A model generated the notes under the pieces. It was not told the DNA's origin. It was given only the letters and a program-made list of their open reading frames with translations, and ran no database searches. Made by a program: the position numbers and the translations under genes. From contig NZ_JAJSDX010000003.1 of NCBI RefSeq assembly GCF_021272205.1, forward strand, positions 434,001 to 498,000: a DNA stretch of 64,000 nucleotides. Reading direction: 5' to 3'. Source of the stretch: Pantoea sp. Mb-10 (lineage in GTDB: Bacteria; Pseudomonadota; Gammaproteobacteria; Enterobacterales; Enterobacteriaceae). This document shows, one piece after another, positions 18,328 through 26,741 of this stretch. The number at the start of each line of letters is the position of its first letter. Position 1 is the stretch's first letter.

Positions 18328-19803
18328 TTATTTCACCGCCACCGGCCACTGACTCAAGCGAATGCCGCGTTCACGCGCATTTTCGCCAAAATCCTGCAAG
18401 ACCGCTTTAACGTCAGGATCCATGTATTTGGCGTTACCGTGATCGACGATAACCGTACTGTTTTCAGGAATTTCCGCCAGCAGCCCCTGTAACTTGGGAT
18501 TGTGCAAAAAGGTGAGATTTTGCTGAAAGCGCAAAACGTAGTGGTCGTCATGACGGGTCAACTGCAGCGCATTACGGTGGCTTTTATAGAGGCTGCACAC
18601 CACTTGGGTGGCAATACCAAGGCCAATTCCCGCCAGCATGCCAAACGCGATGATGCCGCCAATCGTCGCCAGAAACGGAATGGACTGCTGCGCCCCCATG
18701 CGAAACTGTTCCATAAACAGACGTGGCGTGGCCAACTTATAGCCGGTGAAAAGCAGCACGGCTGCCAGGCTGGCAAGCGGAATCGCATTGAGCAGTTCGC
18801 TAAACCACAGGCCGCAGATCAGCAACAGTACGCCGTGGATCAAAATCGAGAGTTTGCTTTGTGCCCCGACGCTGACGTTCACCGAGCTACGCACAATCAC
18901 CGCCGTAATCGGCATGGCCCCCAATAGCCCCGAAGTAAGATTTCCCACGCCCTGCGCAAACATCTCTCTATTGGGCGAGGGTGCAGGATGCTGCGGGCGC
19001 AGCTTTTTCAGCGCCTCCTGACTGAGTAAAGTTTCCAGACTGGCTACCAGCGCCAGCGTAACGGCGACGATCCATACCGCCGGTTCCTGCCAGGCCATCC
19101 AGTCGGGCGTTTCCAGCTCGGCCGCCAGCGCCGCCACGCTGTCGAACTGGGGCAAGGCGATACGCGGCAATCCATCAGACAGGCCAGGCAGCAATCGATC
19201 GCCATATGCCGTCGCCATGCATCCCAACAGCACCGCCACCAGCGGCCCGGGGATCCAACTCAGCGCTTTAATCGCTTTGATCTGCGGCGTGGTCCATAGC
19301 CAGAGCACCACCAGTCCCGCAGCGGCCACCAGCGCGGCACTCGGTGACAAAGCCGTTTCACCCGTTGCCAGCGAGACCAGTTCCGCATCGCCCTGCGCGC
19401 CAAGCGCGACGGTAATTTGCTGCATAATCAGCAAGATACCAATTGCCGCCAGCATCCCTTTAATGACGCTTCCCGGCACCAGGCTAATAAAGCGCCCCGC
19501 ACGCAGTATACCCAACGCGCATTGCAGAACACCGGCCAGAATCAGCGCGGTCAGAAACGCAGAAAAACTTCCCAGCGTTTGGATCGACGCCACCACAATG
19601 GTCACTAACCCCGCCGCCGGGCCACTCACGGCAAAGCGCGAGGGACTCAGTGCGGTGACCAGCAATCCACCGATGACGCCGGTAAGCAATCCGGCAAACG
19701 GGGGCAGTCCGCTGGCTTGAGCAATCCCCAAACAGAGCGGCAGCGCGACCAAAAACACCACCAAACCGGCGGGAATATCCTGGCGAAGCGTATGAAGATT
19801 CAT
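18328..19803 (-). CDS. SulP-family inorganic anion transporter
   Basis: A 491-residue inner membrane transporter of the SulP/SLC26 family, whose members move sulfate, bicarbonate or dicarboxylates. The N-terminal MNLHTLRQDIPAGLVVFLVALPLCLGIAQASGLPP pattern, given here as start and key residues only (MNLHTL, PAGLVV, LCLGIA, GLPP), is the family entry helix region. About 10-12 membrane helices span residues 12-400. A short C-terminal STAS-like domain follows (about 405-491), with the usual IVDHGNAKYMDPD signature region. The total length is shorter than E. coli DauA (about 560). No carbonic anhydrase or sulfate gene is adjacent, so the substrate is open; the related short proteins are often bicarbonate-type. 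Confidence 0.87.
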   Translation of the reverse strand: MNLHTLRQDIPAGLVVFLVALPLCLGIAQASGLPPFAGLLTGVIGGLLVTALSPSRFAVSGPAAGLVTIVVASIQTLGSFSAFLTALILAGVLQCALGILRAGRFISLVPGSVIKGMLAAIGILLIMQQITVALGAQGDAELVSLATGETALSPSAALVAAAGLVVLWLWTTPQIKAIKALSWIPGPLVAVLLGCMATAYGDRLLPGLSDGLPRIALPQFDSVAALAAELETPDWMAWQEPAVWIVAVTLALVASLETLLSQEALKKLRPQHPAPSPNREMFAQGVGNLTSGLLGAMPITAVIVRSSVNVSVGAQSKLSILIHGVLLLICGLWFSELLNAIPLASLAAVLLFTGYKLATPRLFMEQFRMGAQQSIPFLATIGGIIAFGMLAGIGLGIATQVVCSLYKSHRNALQLTRHDDHYVLRFQQNLTFLHNPKLQGLLAEIPENSTVIVDHGNAKYMDPDVKAVLQDFGENARERGIRLSQWPVAVK

Positions 19804-20510
19804 GGTGAAGGTTCCTCTACAGAGGGCGTGATGAAGGCGTTTAAATGGCCGACGTCGCGGACATCATTACCACCAAAGCGGTGCGGCAAGCACCAACGGC
19901 AATGTTTCGCTAAAAAGGGGCTCAGGGTTGTCACAATTCTCTTCTCTCGTCGTTCGGGCAGCACACGTCAGAGTGAAAGCACCGGCTCATTAACCGCGCG
20001 GAATAAGATGGAAAAGGATAAAAGCAGCGCTTTCTCACAGAAATTGGTTATAGACGCTAATGCTTTTCAGTGCACTCAAAATATTTTATGAGCGCGAAAA
20101 ACGGCATTTACCGTAAAATTATTGTCAATTAATGTGAGGTTAACGTAAGCTTTCGCAAGGAGAAAACACGTCAACTCTTTCTATTTTTTATTTATATAAC
20201 AATAATTTAATAAAGAATTACCGGTAATAAAACAGACAAAAGAATACAAGTAGGCTTTGCGGGGATTTAGTCTTTGCGATGAAAAGCGCGTCTGGTTGAT
20301 GAGAAAAATCTTAATTAAAAAATTTATCAATAGCGTTATACGCTAGTGATAGGCGTAGCGACCCGCATTTTGTCCTGCGGGAGCGTCTGATCCTCCTTAT
20401 GAGATCAGGAAATTAATGAGCAGGTTAATAATCACAGGAAAAGTAAAGGCGACTGGCCCTGAATATCCAACCACTGCCCCGCTGACGCACGCGCAGTGGT
20501 TGGCCAAGCC
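19804..20510. other. 707-bp intergenic region, AT-rich, no gene seen
   Basis: This gap separates the SulP gene from the phosphatase gene, both on the minus strand. It should contain the SulP promoter and leader. About 20090-20340 is strongly AT-rich and has no convincing ORF, tRNA or family RNA. A long hairpin next to the phosphatase gene is listed separately. An unannotated small RNA cannot be excluded. Confidence 0.4.
20467..20503 (-). terminator. Long hairpin after the phosphatase gene
   Basis: The inverted repeat CCAACCACTGC / GCAGTGGTTGG (11 bp, 15-base loop) starts 8 nt past the phosphatase stop codon. No T run follows on the minus strand, so it may be a stabilising 3' structure or an imperfect terminator. 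Confidence 0.5.
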
Positions 20511-21320
20511 TTATTTTCCGTTCCAGACTTTCATGTTGGCGTCCCGTACCTCAAGCTGCTGCTGCGGAGGAAGCTTGTTGTAATCTTTTGCCATGCCGCT
20601 TTCCCAGTCACCGTACAGCGGATTCGGCAGCACGATAAACTGCGTACCGAAGCGCTGATGATTTTGTTCAACGAAGGCGCGACGCTGCGCATTGCCTTGA
20701 TGCCAGGTAGCACCACCAAAATCATTGAGGTTATCGCCAACGTAAAGCACCACGTTATAGCCGGCGTTTTTAATGGCATCGAACCGTTCCTGCTTATTGG
20801 AGTTACCGGTACTCAGGCGCACGGTATGTTCACTGACCCCGCTGAAGCCCAGCTGATTGAGGTTATGAACCGTGGCGGCGTAATCCTGCTTATCGCGGTT
20901 GGAGACATAAAATACCGTGCCGCCATGGCTATTCACGTAACGCGCAAACTCTACGGCACCGGGCACGGCACGCGCCTGTCGCGCTTGTGTCCAGGCGGAC
21001 CAGGTTTTCGCGGAGAAAGGCTGCGCGTTTTTCGCCTGCCAGGCGCTGTAAGCGCTGTTGTCGATCATGGTTTCATCTAAATCCACAATCACCGCTTTAG
21101 GCTTGCCAGCAAGCGACGGCGCCGCATCAAACGCCATGCGCGCGCTGTTGAAAGCCTGCCAGGTTAACGCCTCGTACTCGCCGGACTGCTGAAACCAGTT
21201 CAGCGCCAGCACCGACTGTTGACTAAGCTGCTGCTGCGCCTGCTGCTTAGCAGGTTGCGCGCAGCCGGTAAGCGCCAGCGTTATCATGCCGGCAGTGGCC
21301 AGCAACGTGATGTTTTTCAT
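20511..21320 (-). CDS. 5'-nucleotidase, lipoprotein e(P4) family
   Basis: A 269-residue HAD-superfamily acid phosphatase lipoprotein, expected to dephosphorylate nucleotides or NMN at the cell envelope. The lipobox LTGC puts the acylated Cys at residue 20. HAD motifs: DLDET at 80-84 (nucleophile Asp80, general acid Asp82), FYVSNRD as motif II, and VGDNLNDFG as the acidic motif. These fit the e(P4)/class C phosphatases. I chose the ATG at 21320 because GAGGA lies about 8 nt upstream and it gives a clean lipoprotein signal; an upstream ATG at 21335 is possible. It is divergent from the PgeF-like gene with 106 bp between them. Confidence 0.88.
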   Translation of the reverse strand: MKNITLLATAGMITLALTGCAQPAKQQAQQQLSQQSVLALNWFQQSGEYEALTWQAFNSARMAFDAAPSLAGKPKAVIVDLDETMIDNSAYSAWQAKNAQPFSAKTWSAWTQARQARAVPGAVEFARYVNSHGGTVFYVSNRDKQDYAATVHNLNQLGFSGVSEHTVRLSTGNSNKQERFDAIKNAGYNVVLYVGDNLNDFGGATWHQGNAQRRAFVEQNHQRFGTQFIVLPNPLYGDWESGMAKDYNKLPPQQQLEVRDANMKVWNGK

Positions 21321-21426
21321 CCGATCGTTCCTCAACGCAAAGGGTCAATTTTTGTAAAGCTTTAAAAATGTAGCAGTTAACGTAAGCTGTGAGCATCCCC
21401 TTTTCACTCGCTTTCTGGAGAAACGT

Positions 21427-22146
21427 ATGGCCCACGTTCCCCCTTCTGGTCCACGATCCGCGCTGCTGGATGCCTTTTCATGGCTGGCGTACGCCTTCCC
21501 GTCGTCTGGCCTGCCAGCCCCCGATAACACCGCCTATGGACAGCAGCGCCACAGCGCCACGGTGGTAAAGGCAACCGCCAACTGGCCGCCGAAAAGCTGT
21601 GTCTCTGATGGCATTATTGCCGAACCGCAGCTGGCCGCGGCGGTCTATACCGCCGATTGTTTGCCCGTGCTGTTCGCAGACAGCACACAGCGGCAGGTGG
21701 CGGCGGTACACGCGGGTTTGCAGGGCACGCTGGCTGGCGTGCTGCACAGCGCGGTCGACAGCCTGCTGGCGCAGGGCGCGCGCAGCGAAACGCTGTACGT
21801 TGCCATCGGCCCCGCCATCGGTGCCTGCTGTTACGAGCTGGGTGAGGATCGCATCGCGCAGATGCAGCAGCGAGACGATCTGCCGCCGTTGCCGTGGTCG
21901 CGACAGCAGCCGATCAATCCACTTGCCGTTCGTCCGCAGGCGAAGGCCCATCATCAGGGCGTATGGTTTGATTTACCGCAGTTGGCGCGCGGGATACTTC
22001 AGCAGCGTGGCATTCCGGCGGCGCAGATCGAGTGGGTAAATGTTTGTACGTATTGCATGGCGGAGGCCGGATCGAGCTATCGCTATAACACGCATTTTAA
22101 CAGCGGTTACGCTTCGCGCTTTTCCTGGATCCGCACGCTGCCGTGA
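21427..22146 (+). CDS. PgeF/YfiH-like laccase-domain protein (paralogue)
   Basis: A 239-residue member of the PgeF (formerly polyphenol oxidase/laccase-domain) family. E. coli PgeF (YfiH) edits wrongly built UDP-MurNAc-L-Ser; other members are reported as purine nucleoside phosphorylases. His42, Cys78 (DCLP) and His95 (VHAG) are spaced exactly as His71, Cys107 and His124 of E. coli YfiH, so the zinc triad is kept, and GPAIGACCYE and the C-terminal Tyr-Arg region are also present. The motif after His95 is GLQG rather than the usual GWRG, and the N-terminus lacks about 29 residues relative to YfiH. It is not in the yfiH context (no rluD or clpB nearby), so it looks like a second, divergent copy of unknown substrate. 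Confidence 0.8.
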   Translation: MAHVPPSGPRSALLDAFSWLAYAFPSSGLPAPDNTAYGQQRHSATVVKATANWPPKSCVSDGIIAEPQLAAAVYTADCLPVLFADSTQRQVAAVHAGLQGTLAGVLHSAVDSLLAQGARSETLYVAIGPAIGACCYELGEDRIAQMQQRDDLPPLPWSRQQPINPLAVRPQAKAHHQGVWFDLPQLARGILQQRGIPAAQIEWVNVCTYCMAEAGSSYRYNTHFNSGYASRFSWIRTLP

Positions 22147-22176
22147 GCGGCTGCACTTCCCTGTGCAGCGAGAGCA

Positions 22177-23496
22177 TCAGTGAATGATGGCGTTGAGCGT
22201 TAGTACACCCGCCAGACCGAGCACGGAGATCAGCGTTTCCATGACGGTCCAGGTTTTCAGCGTTTCCACTACGCTGAGATTGAAATAGCCTTTGAATAAC
22301 CAGAAGCCGGGATCGTTTACGTGTGATGCGATCACGCTGCCCGATCCCACCGCCAGCACCATCAGCGCCGGATCGGCATGGGTTGCCGCGATGATCGGCG
22401 TCACAATGCCTGCGGTGGTGATCGCGGCGACCGTGGCCGAGCCGAGCGCAATACGCAGCATCGCAGCAACCGTCCAGCACATCAGCAGCGGCGAGAGCGA
22501 TGACCCTTTCATCATCCCCGCGATGTAATCCGCAACGCCGCTATCCACCAGCACCTGCTTGAACGCCCCGCCACCGGCAATAATAAAGATGATCATCGCG
22601 ATGGCCGCGATAGAGTCGCCGCACATGTCCATGACCGCATCCATCTTACGCCCGTTGCGCAGTCCGAGGGTAAACACGGCTATCACCACCGCAATAAACA
22701 GCGCCACCGCCGGGTTGCCGACAAATTCAAAGAACTGACGCAGCGCATTCTCTTTCGGCGTGGTCAGCTCAAATACCGCCGCGATCGCCATCAGAATCAC
22801 CGGGATCACCGCGGCAAAAATGCTGACGCCAAACCCCGGCATCTCCTCTTCGGTAAAGATCTTGGGATTGAAAAGCCCCTCCGGCGGCGATTTTTCGAAA
22901 CGCTTCAGGAAGGTCGAGAAGAGGGGACCAGCCACGATCACTGTCGGTAGCGTAATGATCATGCCGTACAGCAGCGTGGTGCCCAGGTTGGCGCCAAAGA
23001 TCGTGGCAATTGCCGTGGGGCCCGGATGCGGCGGCAGGAAGCAGTGGGTCACAGACAATGCGGCGACCATCGGCACCCCAACATACAGCAGCGGCAGACC
23101 CGCCGCTGCAACCACCGTAAACACCAGCGGCAGCAGCAGCACGAACCCCACTTCATAAAACATCGCCAGGCCGACCACCAGCCCCGTCGCCACCAGCGCC
23201 CACTGCAGCCGCTGCTTGCCAAAGGCCGCAATCAGGGTGGTTGCGACACGCTGTGCGGCCCCGGTATCTGACACCAGCCGTCCCAGCATGGCGCCAAAGC
23301 CCAGAATCATCGCCAGACTTCCCAGCGTAGAACCTATCCCTTTTTGAATGGAAGCCATGACGTTAAGCGGCGTCATGCCTTCCGCGATCCCAACGACCGC
23401 AGACACAAATACCAGAGCAATAAAGCCGTTCACTTTAAAGACGATCATTAAGACCAACAGCAGGATCACACCCAGCACAATGATGGTTATGGGCAT
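22177..23496 (-). CDS. idnT: L-idonate/gluconate permease, GntP family
   Basis: A 439-residue proton symporter of the GntP family with about 12-14 membrane helices throughout (for example IIVLGVILLLVLMIVF at the start). It has the same length as E. coli IdnT. The ATG at 23496 follows AAGGA by about 9 nt and removes a seven-residue extension. It is the last gene of idnD-idnO-idnT, 76 bp after idnO, so the imported sugar acid is probably L-idonate or 5-ketogluconate. Gluconate itself is the alternative, since GntP paralogues overlap in substrate. Confidence 0.88.
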   Translation of the reverse strand: MPITIIVLGVILLLVLMIVFKVNGFIALVFVSAVVGIAEGMTPLNVMASIQKGIGSTLGSLAMILGFGAMLGRLVSDTGAAQRVATTLIAAFGKQRLQWALVATGLVVGLAMFYEVGFVLLLPLVFTVVAAAGLPLLYVGVPMVAALSVTHCFLPPHPGPTAIATIFGANLGTTLLYGMIITLPTVIVAGPLFSTFLKRFEKSPPEGLFNPKIFTEEEMPGFGVSIFAAVIPVILMAIAAVFELTTPKENALRQFFEFVGNPAVALFIAVVIAVFTLGLRNGRKMDAVMDMCGDSIAAIAMIIFIIAGGGAFKQVLVDSGVADYIAGMMKGSSLSPLLMCWTVAAMLRIALGSATVAAITTAGIVTPIIAATHADPALMVLAVGSGSVIASHVNDPGFWLFKGYFNLSVVETLKTWTVMETLISVLGLAGVLTLNAIIH

Positions 23497-23572
23497 TTTT
23501 ATTATCCTTATGAACACAGAGGGTGATTAAGTTTTAGGCGCGGCCTGGTATTAACGCCAGCGCGCCGGGGGA

Positions 23573-24337
23573 TTACACGGCGACGCGCATACCGCCATCC
23601 ACGAACAGCAGATGACCATTCACAAAATCAGAGGCGCGCGAGGCCAGAAATACAGCGGCACCGATCAACTCTTCCGGTTTTCCCCAGCGCGCCGCCGGCG
23701 TGCGCTTCGTTAGCCAGCCGGTGAACGCGGGATCGTCAGCCAGCGCCTGCGTCATTTCCGTCACAAAGTAGCCCGGGGCGATGGCGTTGACTTGAATATT
23801 GTGGCGCGCCAGTTCGACACACATGCCGCGCGTCAGCATCGTGACTGCGCCTTTCGACGCAGCGTAAGGCGTGATGGTGTCGCGCCCCAGCTCGCTTTGC
23901 ATTGACCCGATGTTGATGATTTTGCCCTGCTGACGCGCCACCATTTTTTTCGCCACGGTTTGCGACATCAGAAATACCGCCGTCTGGTTAACGGCAATCA
24001 CCTCGTTCCAGTCTTGCTCTGGAAACTCAAGAAAAGGCCGACGTCGCTGAATGCCGGCGTTGTTCACCAAAATATCAATGGCGCCCCATTCAGCTTCAAT
24101 CTCTTCCACCGCCTGGTGTACCTGCGCGGACTGCGTGACATCAAAGGCTTTGGCCCGCGCATGCAGGCCACCTTCACGCAGCAGCGCGGCGCCCTTTTCG
24201 GCTCCCGCTTGTGTGGTGGCGTTGATGATCACTTCAGCGCCCGCTTCACCCAAGCCTCGCGCTAACAGAAAACCGATGCCGCGCGCAGAGCCAGTGAGCA
24301 GCACGCGTTTGCCCTCAAGAGAAAATAACGGATTCAT
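23573..24337 (-). CDS. idnO: 5-keto-D-gluconate 5-reductase (SDR family)
   Basis: A 254-residue short-chain dehydrogenase/reductase, the length of E. coli IdnO, which reduces 5-ketogluconate to D-gluconate with NADPH in the cytoplasm. Motifs: nucleotide-binding TGSARGIG (about 16-23), NNAG, catalytic Ser in NIGSMQS, and the Tyr-Lys pair in YAASKG. It lies 9 nt after idnD, so together they convert L-idonate via 5-ketogluconate to gluconate. Confidence 0.92.
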   Translation of the reverse strand: MNPLFSLEGKRVLLTGSARGIGFLLARGLGEAGAEVIINATTQAGAEKGAALLREGGLHARAKAFDVTQSAQVHQAVEEIEAEWGAIDILVNNAGIQRRRPFLEFPEQDWNEVIAVNQTAVFLMSQTVAKKMVARQQGKIINIGSMQSELGRDTITPYAASKGAVTMLTRGMCVELARHNIQVNAIAPGYFVTEMTQALADDPAFTGWLTKRTPAARWGKPEELIGAAVFLASRASDFVNGHLLFVDGGMRVAV

Positions 24338-24346
24338 GTGGGTTCC

Positions 24347-25378
24347 TTAAAAAGTGAGCTGCACTTTGGCTGCACGGGTTTTGTCACCGGCAAATTGCAG
24401 CGCGGCGTCGATCTCCTGCATGGCAAAGGCCCCGCTGAAAAGCGGCTGGGGCTGGATAACGCCAGTGGCAAGCCACTCAACGGCGAGGGTAAATTCATGC
24501 GTAAAGCGGAACGAGCCGACCAGCTGGATCTCTTTGGCGATGAGCGTCATGATGGCAAAATCCGGCACGGTCCCGCCCATTCCCACCTGCACCAGCGTCC
24601 CTTTGGCGCAAACCACCTCTAAACAGCGCTGCAGCGATGCCGGATGGCCTGACGCCTCAAAAGCGACATCGAAATAGCCTTTGTCCGCAAGGTAAGGGGC
24701 AAAATCGCCTTCTGCGGCGTGAATGACATCGGTGGCCCCCATTTGTTTGGCCATCTCTAGCGAACGCGCGCTGATATCGCTGCACGTTACCGAGGCCGCC
24801 CCGCGCGCGTTGGCCGCCGCCGCAATCAGGCAGCCAATCGGCCCAACGCCGGAGATAAACACATGCTTGCCCGAGAGATCGCCCGCCTGGAAGGTCGCAT
24901 GCAGGCATACCGCCAGCGGTTCGGCAAACACCATGACCGCCTCGTCAGCGTCATCAGGAAACGGGATGCACTGTGCACTGTCCACGACTTTGTATTCGGC
25001 AAAACCGCCGTCGACGTGCGGCGTATACATGGCACTGCCAAAAAAGCGCATGGAAGTGCACTGATTTTCCTGTTCGCGCAGGCAATATTTGCAGGCACCA
25101 CAGGGTTTGGAGGGATTTATCGCGACTTTTTGATGTGGCTTGAGGTCCGGATTGTCACTTTCGACCACGTACCCAATGACTTCATGGCCGAGAATCATCG
25201 GCATGGTTACCGCATAGCTACCGACTTTTCCTTCTTGATAATAGTGCAGGTCGGAGCCGCAAATGCCGCCGCGCGTGATGCGCACCAGCGTGCCCTTGCC
25301 CTCCCAGGTAACTTGCTGCTGCGTTACGCTGACCTGTTTTTTCCCGCTGATCACGCAGGCATGCGAATCAATCTTCAT
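24347..25378 (-). CDS. idnD: L-idonate 5-dehydrogenase
   Basis: A 343-residue zinc-dependent medium-chain dehydrogenase of exactly the E. coli IdnD length; it oxidises L-idonate to 5-ketogluconate. Catalytic zinc ligands are visible in GGICGSD (Cys) and GHE (His, Glu). Four structural-zinc cysteines lie in CGACKYC and the Cys of ENQC, and the Rossmann motif is GVGPIG. It is the first gene of idnDOT. Unlike E. coli, neither idnR nor the gluconate kinase gene idnK is next to it, so phosphorylation of gluconate must come from elsewhere. Confidence 0.93.
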   Translation of the reverse strand: MKIDSHACVISGKKQVSVTQQQVTWEGKGTLVRITRGGICGSDLHYYQEGKVGSYAVTMPMILGHEVIGYVVESDNPDLKPHQKVAINPSKPCGACKYCLREQENQCTSMRFFGSAMYTPHVDGGFAEYKVVDSAQCIPFPDDADEAVMVFAEPLAVCLHATFQAGDLSGKHVFISGVGPIGCLIAAAANARGAASVTCSDISARSLEMAKQMGATDVIHAAEGDFAPYLADKGYFDVAFEASGHPASLQRCLEVVCAKGTLVQVGMGGTVPDFAIMTLIAKEIQLVGSFRFTHEFTLAVEWLATGVIQPQPLFSGAFAMQEIDAALQFAGDKTRAAKVQLTF

Positions 25379-25437
25379 GGCTTCCCCGTTTGGCGCTGAA
25401 ACAAAGGGGCATCAAAGCGAGTTCCGAGGCTGAAAAC

Positions 25438-25453
25438 TGTGAGGCAGATCACT
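25438..25453. promoter_or_regulatory. CRP-like site upstream of idnD
   Basis: TGTGA-N6-TCACT matches the CRP consensus TGTGA-N6-TCACA at 9 of 10 positions. It lies about 60 bp upstream of the idnD start, as expected for catabolite control of a sugar acid operon. Confidence 0.7.
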
Positions 25454-25474
25454 CAGAGGGATGTTACGGCAGGC

Positions 25475-25490
25475 TTGTTACCGAGAACGT
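25475..25490. promoter_or_regulatory. Possible GntR/IdnR-type operator
   Basis: TTGTTACCGAGAACGT matches 12 of 16 positions of the gluconate-family operator ATGTTACCGGTAACAT. The regulator gene is not adjacent, so a distant GntR or IdnR homologue would have to act here. The match is imperfect in one half. Confidence 0.4.
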
Positions 25491-25548
25491 GAGCTAAACA
25501 AGCTAGACGACACGATCGCAGGCCCTCCCTGGCCACGATAATGTCATG

Positions 25549-26250
25549 CTAATGGCCTGACATGAGGTCGTTACTGTATTTAAAGAGTTCTGAATCGGAA
25601 CGCAGCCCCAGCTTTTTCAAGGCCGACTGCTTCTGCCCGCTCACCGTTTTGCGGCTGCGTTTAAATTTCACGGCGATTTGTGACACGCTTAAACCATCCA
25701 GGAAACAGCGCACCACTTCAACCTCGCGCGGACTCAGGGTTTTCACCTTCTCATACATATTGCCCTTGCTGCTGAAATCGATGGAGTCATCCAGCGCGTC
25801 TTCGTTCATCACGTACAGATTTTCGATCTCGTAGGCCACCTGCTGTGACAAAAACAGCCTGCCCTGCGCAACCTGGCGGATGGCATGCAAGATTTCTTGC
25901 ATGTTATGGCTTTTACCAATGAAACCTTTGACCCCGGCACTGAGTACCATTTTGACGATGGCGGGACTCTCCATTGATGAGGAGATCAAGATTTTTTGCT
26001 GCGGATAGTGGTTGCGCAGTTGCTTAACCAGCGCCAGGCCATCCAACTCGCGTTCACCCAGCAGAAAATCCAGTACCAATACGTCCACCGAGGTATTTCT
26101 TAGCTGGTTAAACAGTTCACTGCTTGAAGCCCATGCCCCGACCAATTCGATATCGGGTTCATGTTTTAAAGAGAGCTCAAACACAGTACGAACCATGGGG
26201 TGATCATCGAGAATAGCGACACGCACCTGTTTATTGTGTGCATAAACCAT
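25549..26250 (-). CDS. LuxR-type response regulator (RcsB/BvgA-like)
   Basis: A 233-residue two-component regulator. The receiver domain (about 9-128) has the acidic pair Asp15-Asp16, phosphoacceptor Asp61 and the conserved Lys in GFIGKS. A linker of about 35 residues is followed by a LuxR/GerE helix-turn-helix (about 165-225, TLSPREVEVVRCFLDGLS). It is transcribed away from the hybrid kinase with 491 bp between them, so it is a likely output of that phosphorelay, though this is inference from context. The helix-turn-helix and linker differ clearly from those of the second regulator on the other side of the kinase. Confidence 0.88.
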   Translation of the reverse strand: MVYAHNKQVRVAILDDHPMVRTVFELSLKHEPDIELVGAWASSSELFNQLRNTSVDVLVLDFLLGERELDGLALVKQLRNHYPQQKILISSSMESPAIVKMVLSAGVKGFIGKSHNMQEILHAIRQVAQGRLFLSQQVAYEIENLYVMNEDALDDSIDFSSKGNMYEKVKTLSPREVEVVRCFLDGLSVSQIAVKFKRSRKTVSGQKQSALKKLGLRSDSELFKYSNDLMSGH

Positions 26251-26741
26251 TTTCTTTTCCTTTATCCAACGCTTGCTTTATCCATTTCAGATGACCACGC
26301 AATTTTACAAATCGGCGTCATACAATAATAAAAGTGCTCGAAACTCGTTTTCTAGCGGCAGATTAAAATGTCTATGAAGGGGGTTAAGTCATTTTTTTTA
26401 CTTACTCAACGAGCCATAAAAATAGTGTCATAATCCGTTGCTGCGCAGCGTTATTTGTTGCCTGCTTCTGTAAAACTGCGAAAATTCTGACGCAACTCAT
26501 CAACAACACCACATAAGAAATGTCTTGAAAGAAAAACATCCTACTAAGCGCATGAAATCAATTAAAAATAGAAAAATTCGCGTCGCCTTCAAAGGTTATC
26601 TGCGCCAGATTAGTGCAGATGAATTTTGAGAACGGTCGCAAAATAGCTTATTTCATGACGTTGGAAATATATTAAACCTGAGTCGATTTATACTGAACTG
26701 CAATTATTCGTCTTAACCTACTGGCTCTTTTTGAGGATCGC
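26251..26741. promoter_or_regulatory. Divergent promoter region of regulator and hybrid kinase
   Basis: This 491-bp AT-rich gap lies between the two divergent signalling genes. It must hold both promoters, but I cannot fix individual -35/-10 boxes. No ORF or RNA gene is evident. Confidence 0.5.

Noticed and set aside
19717-20091. A 124-codon plus-strand ORF in and after the SulP gene start
   Set aside because: It overlaps the SulP 5' end in antisense, with low-complexity basic residues and no ribosome-binding site.
22150-22169. GCTGCAC / GTGCAGC hairpin between the PgeF-like gene and idnT
   Set aside because: It is only 7 bp with no T tract on either strand, so it is too weak to call a terminator.
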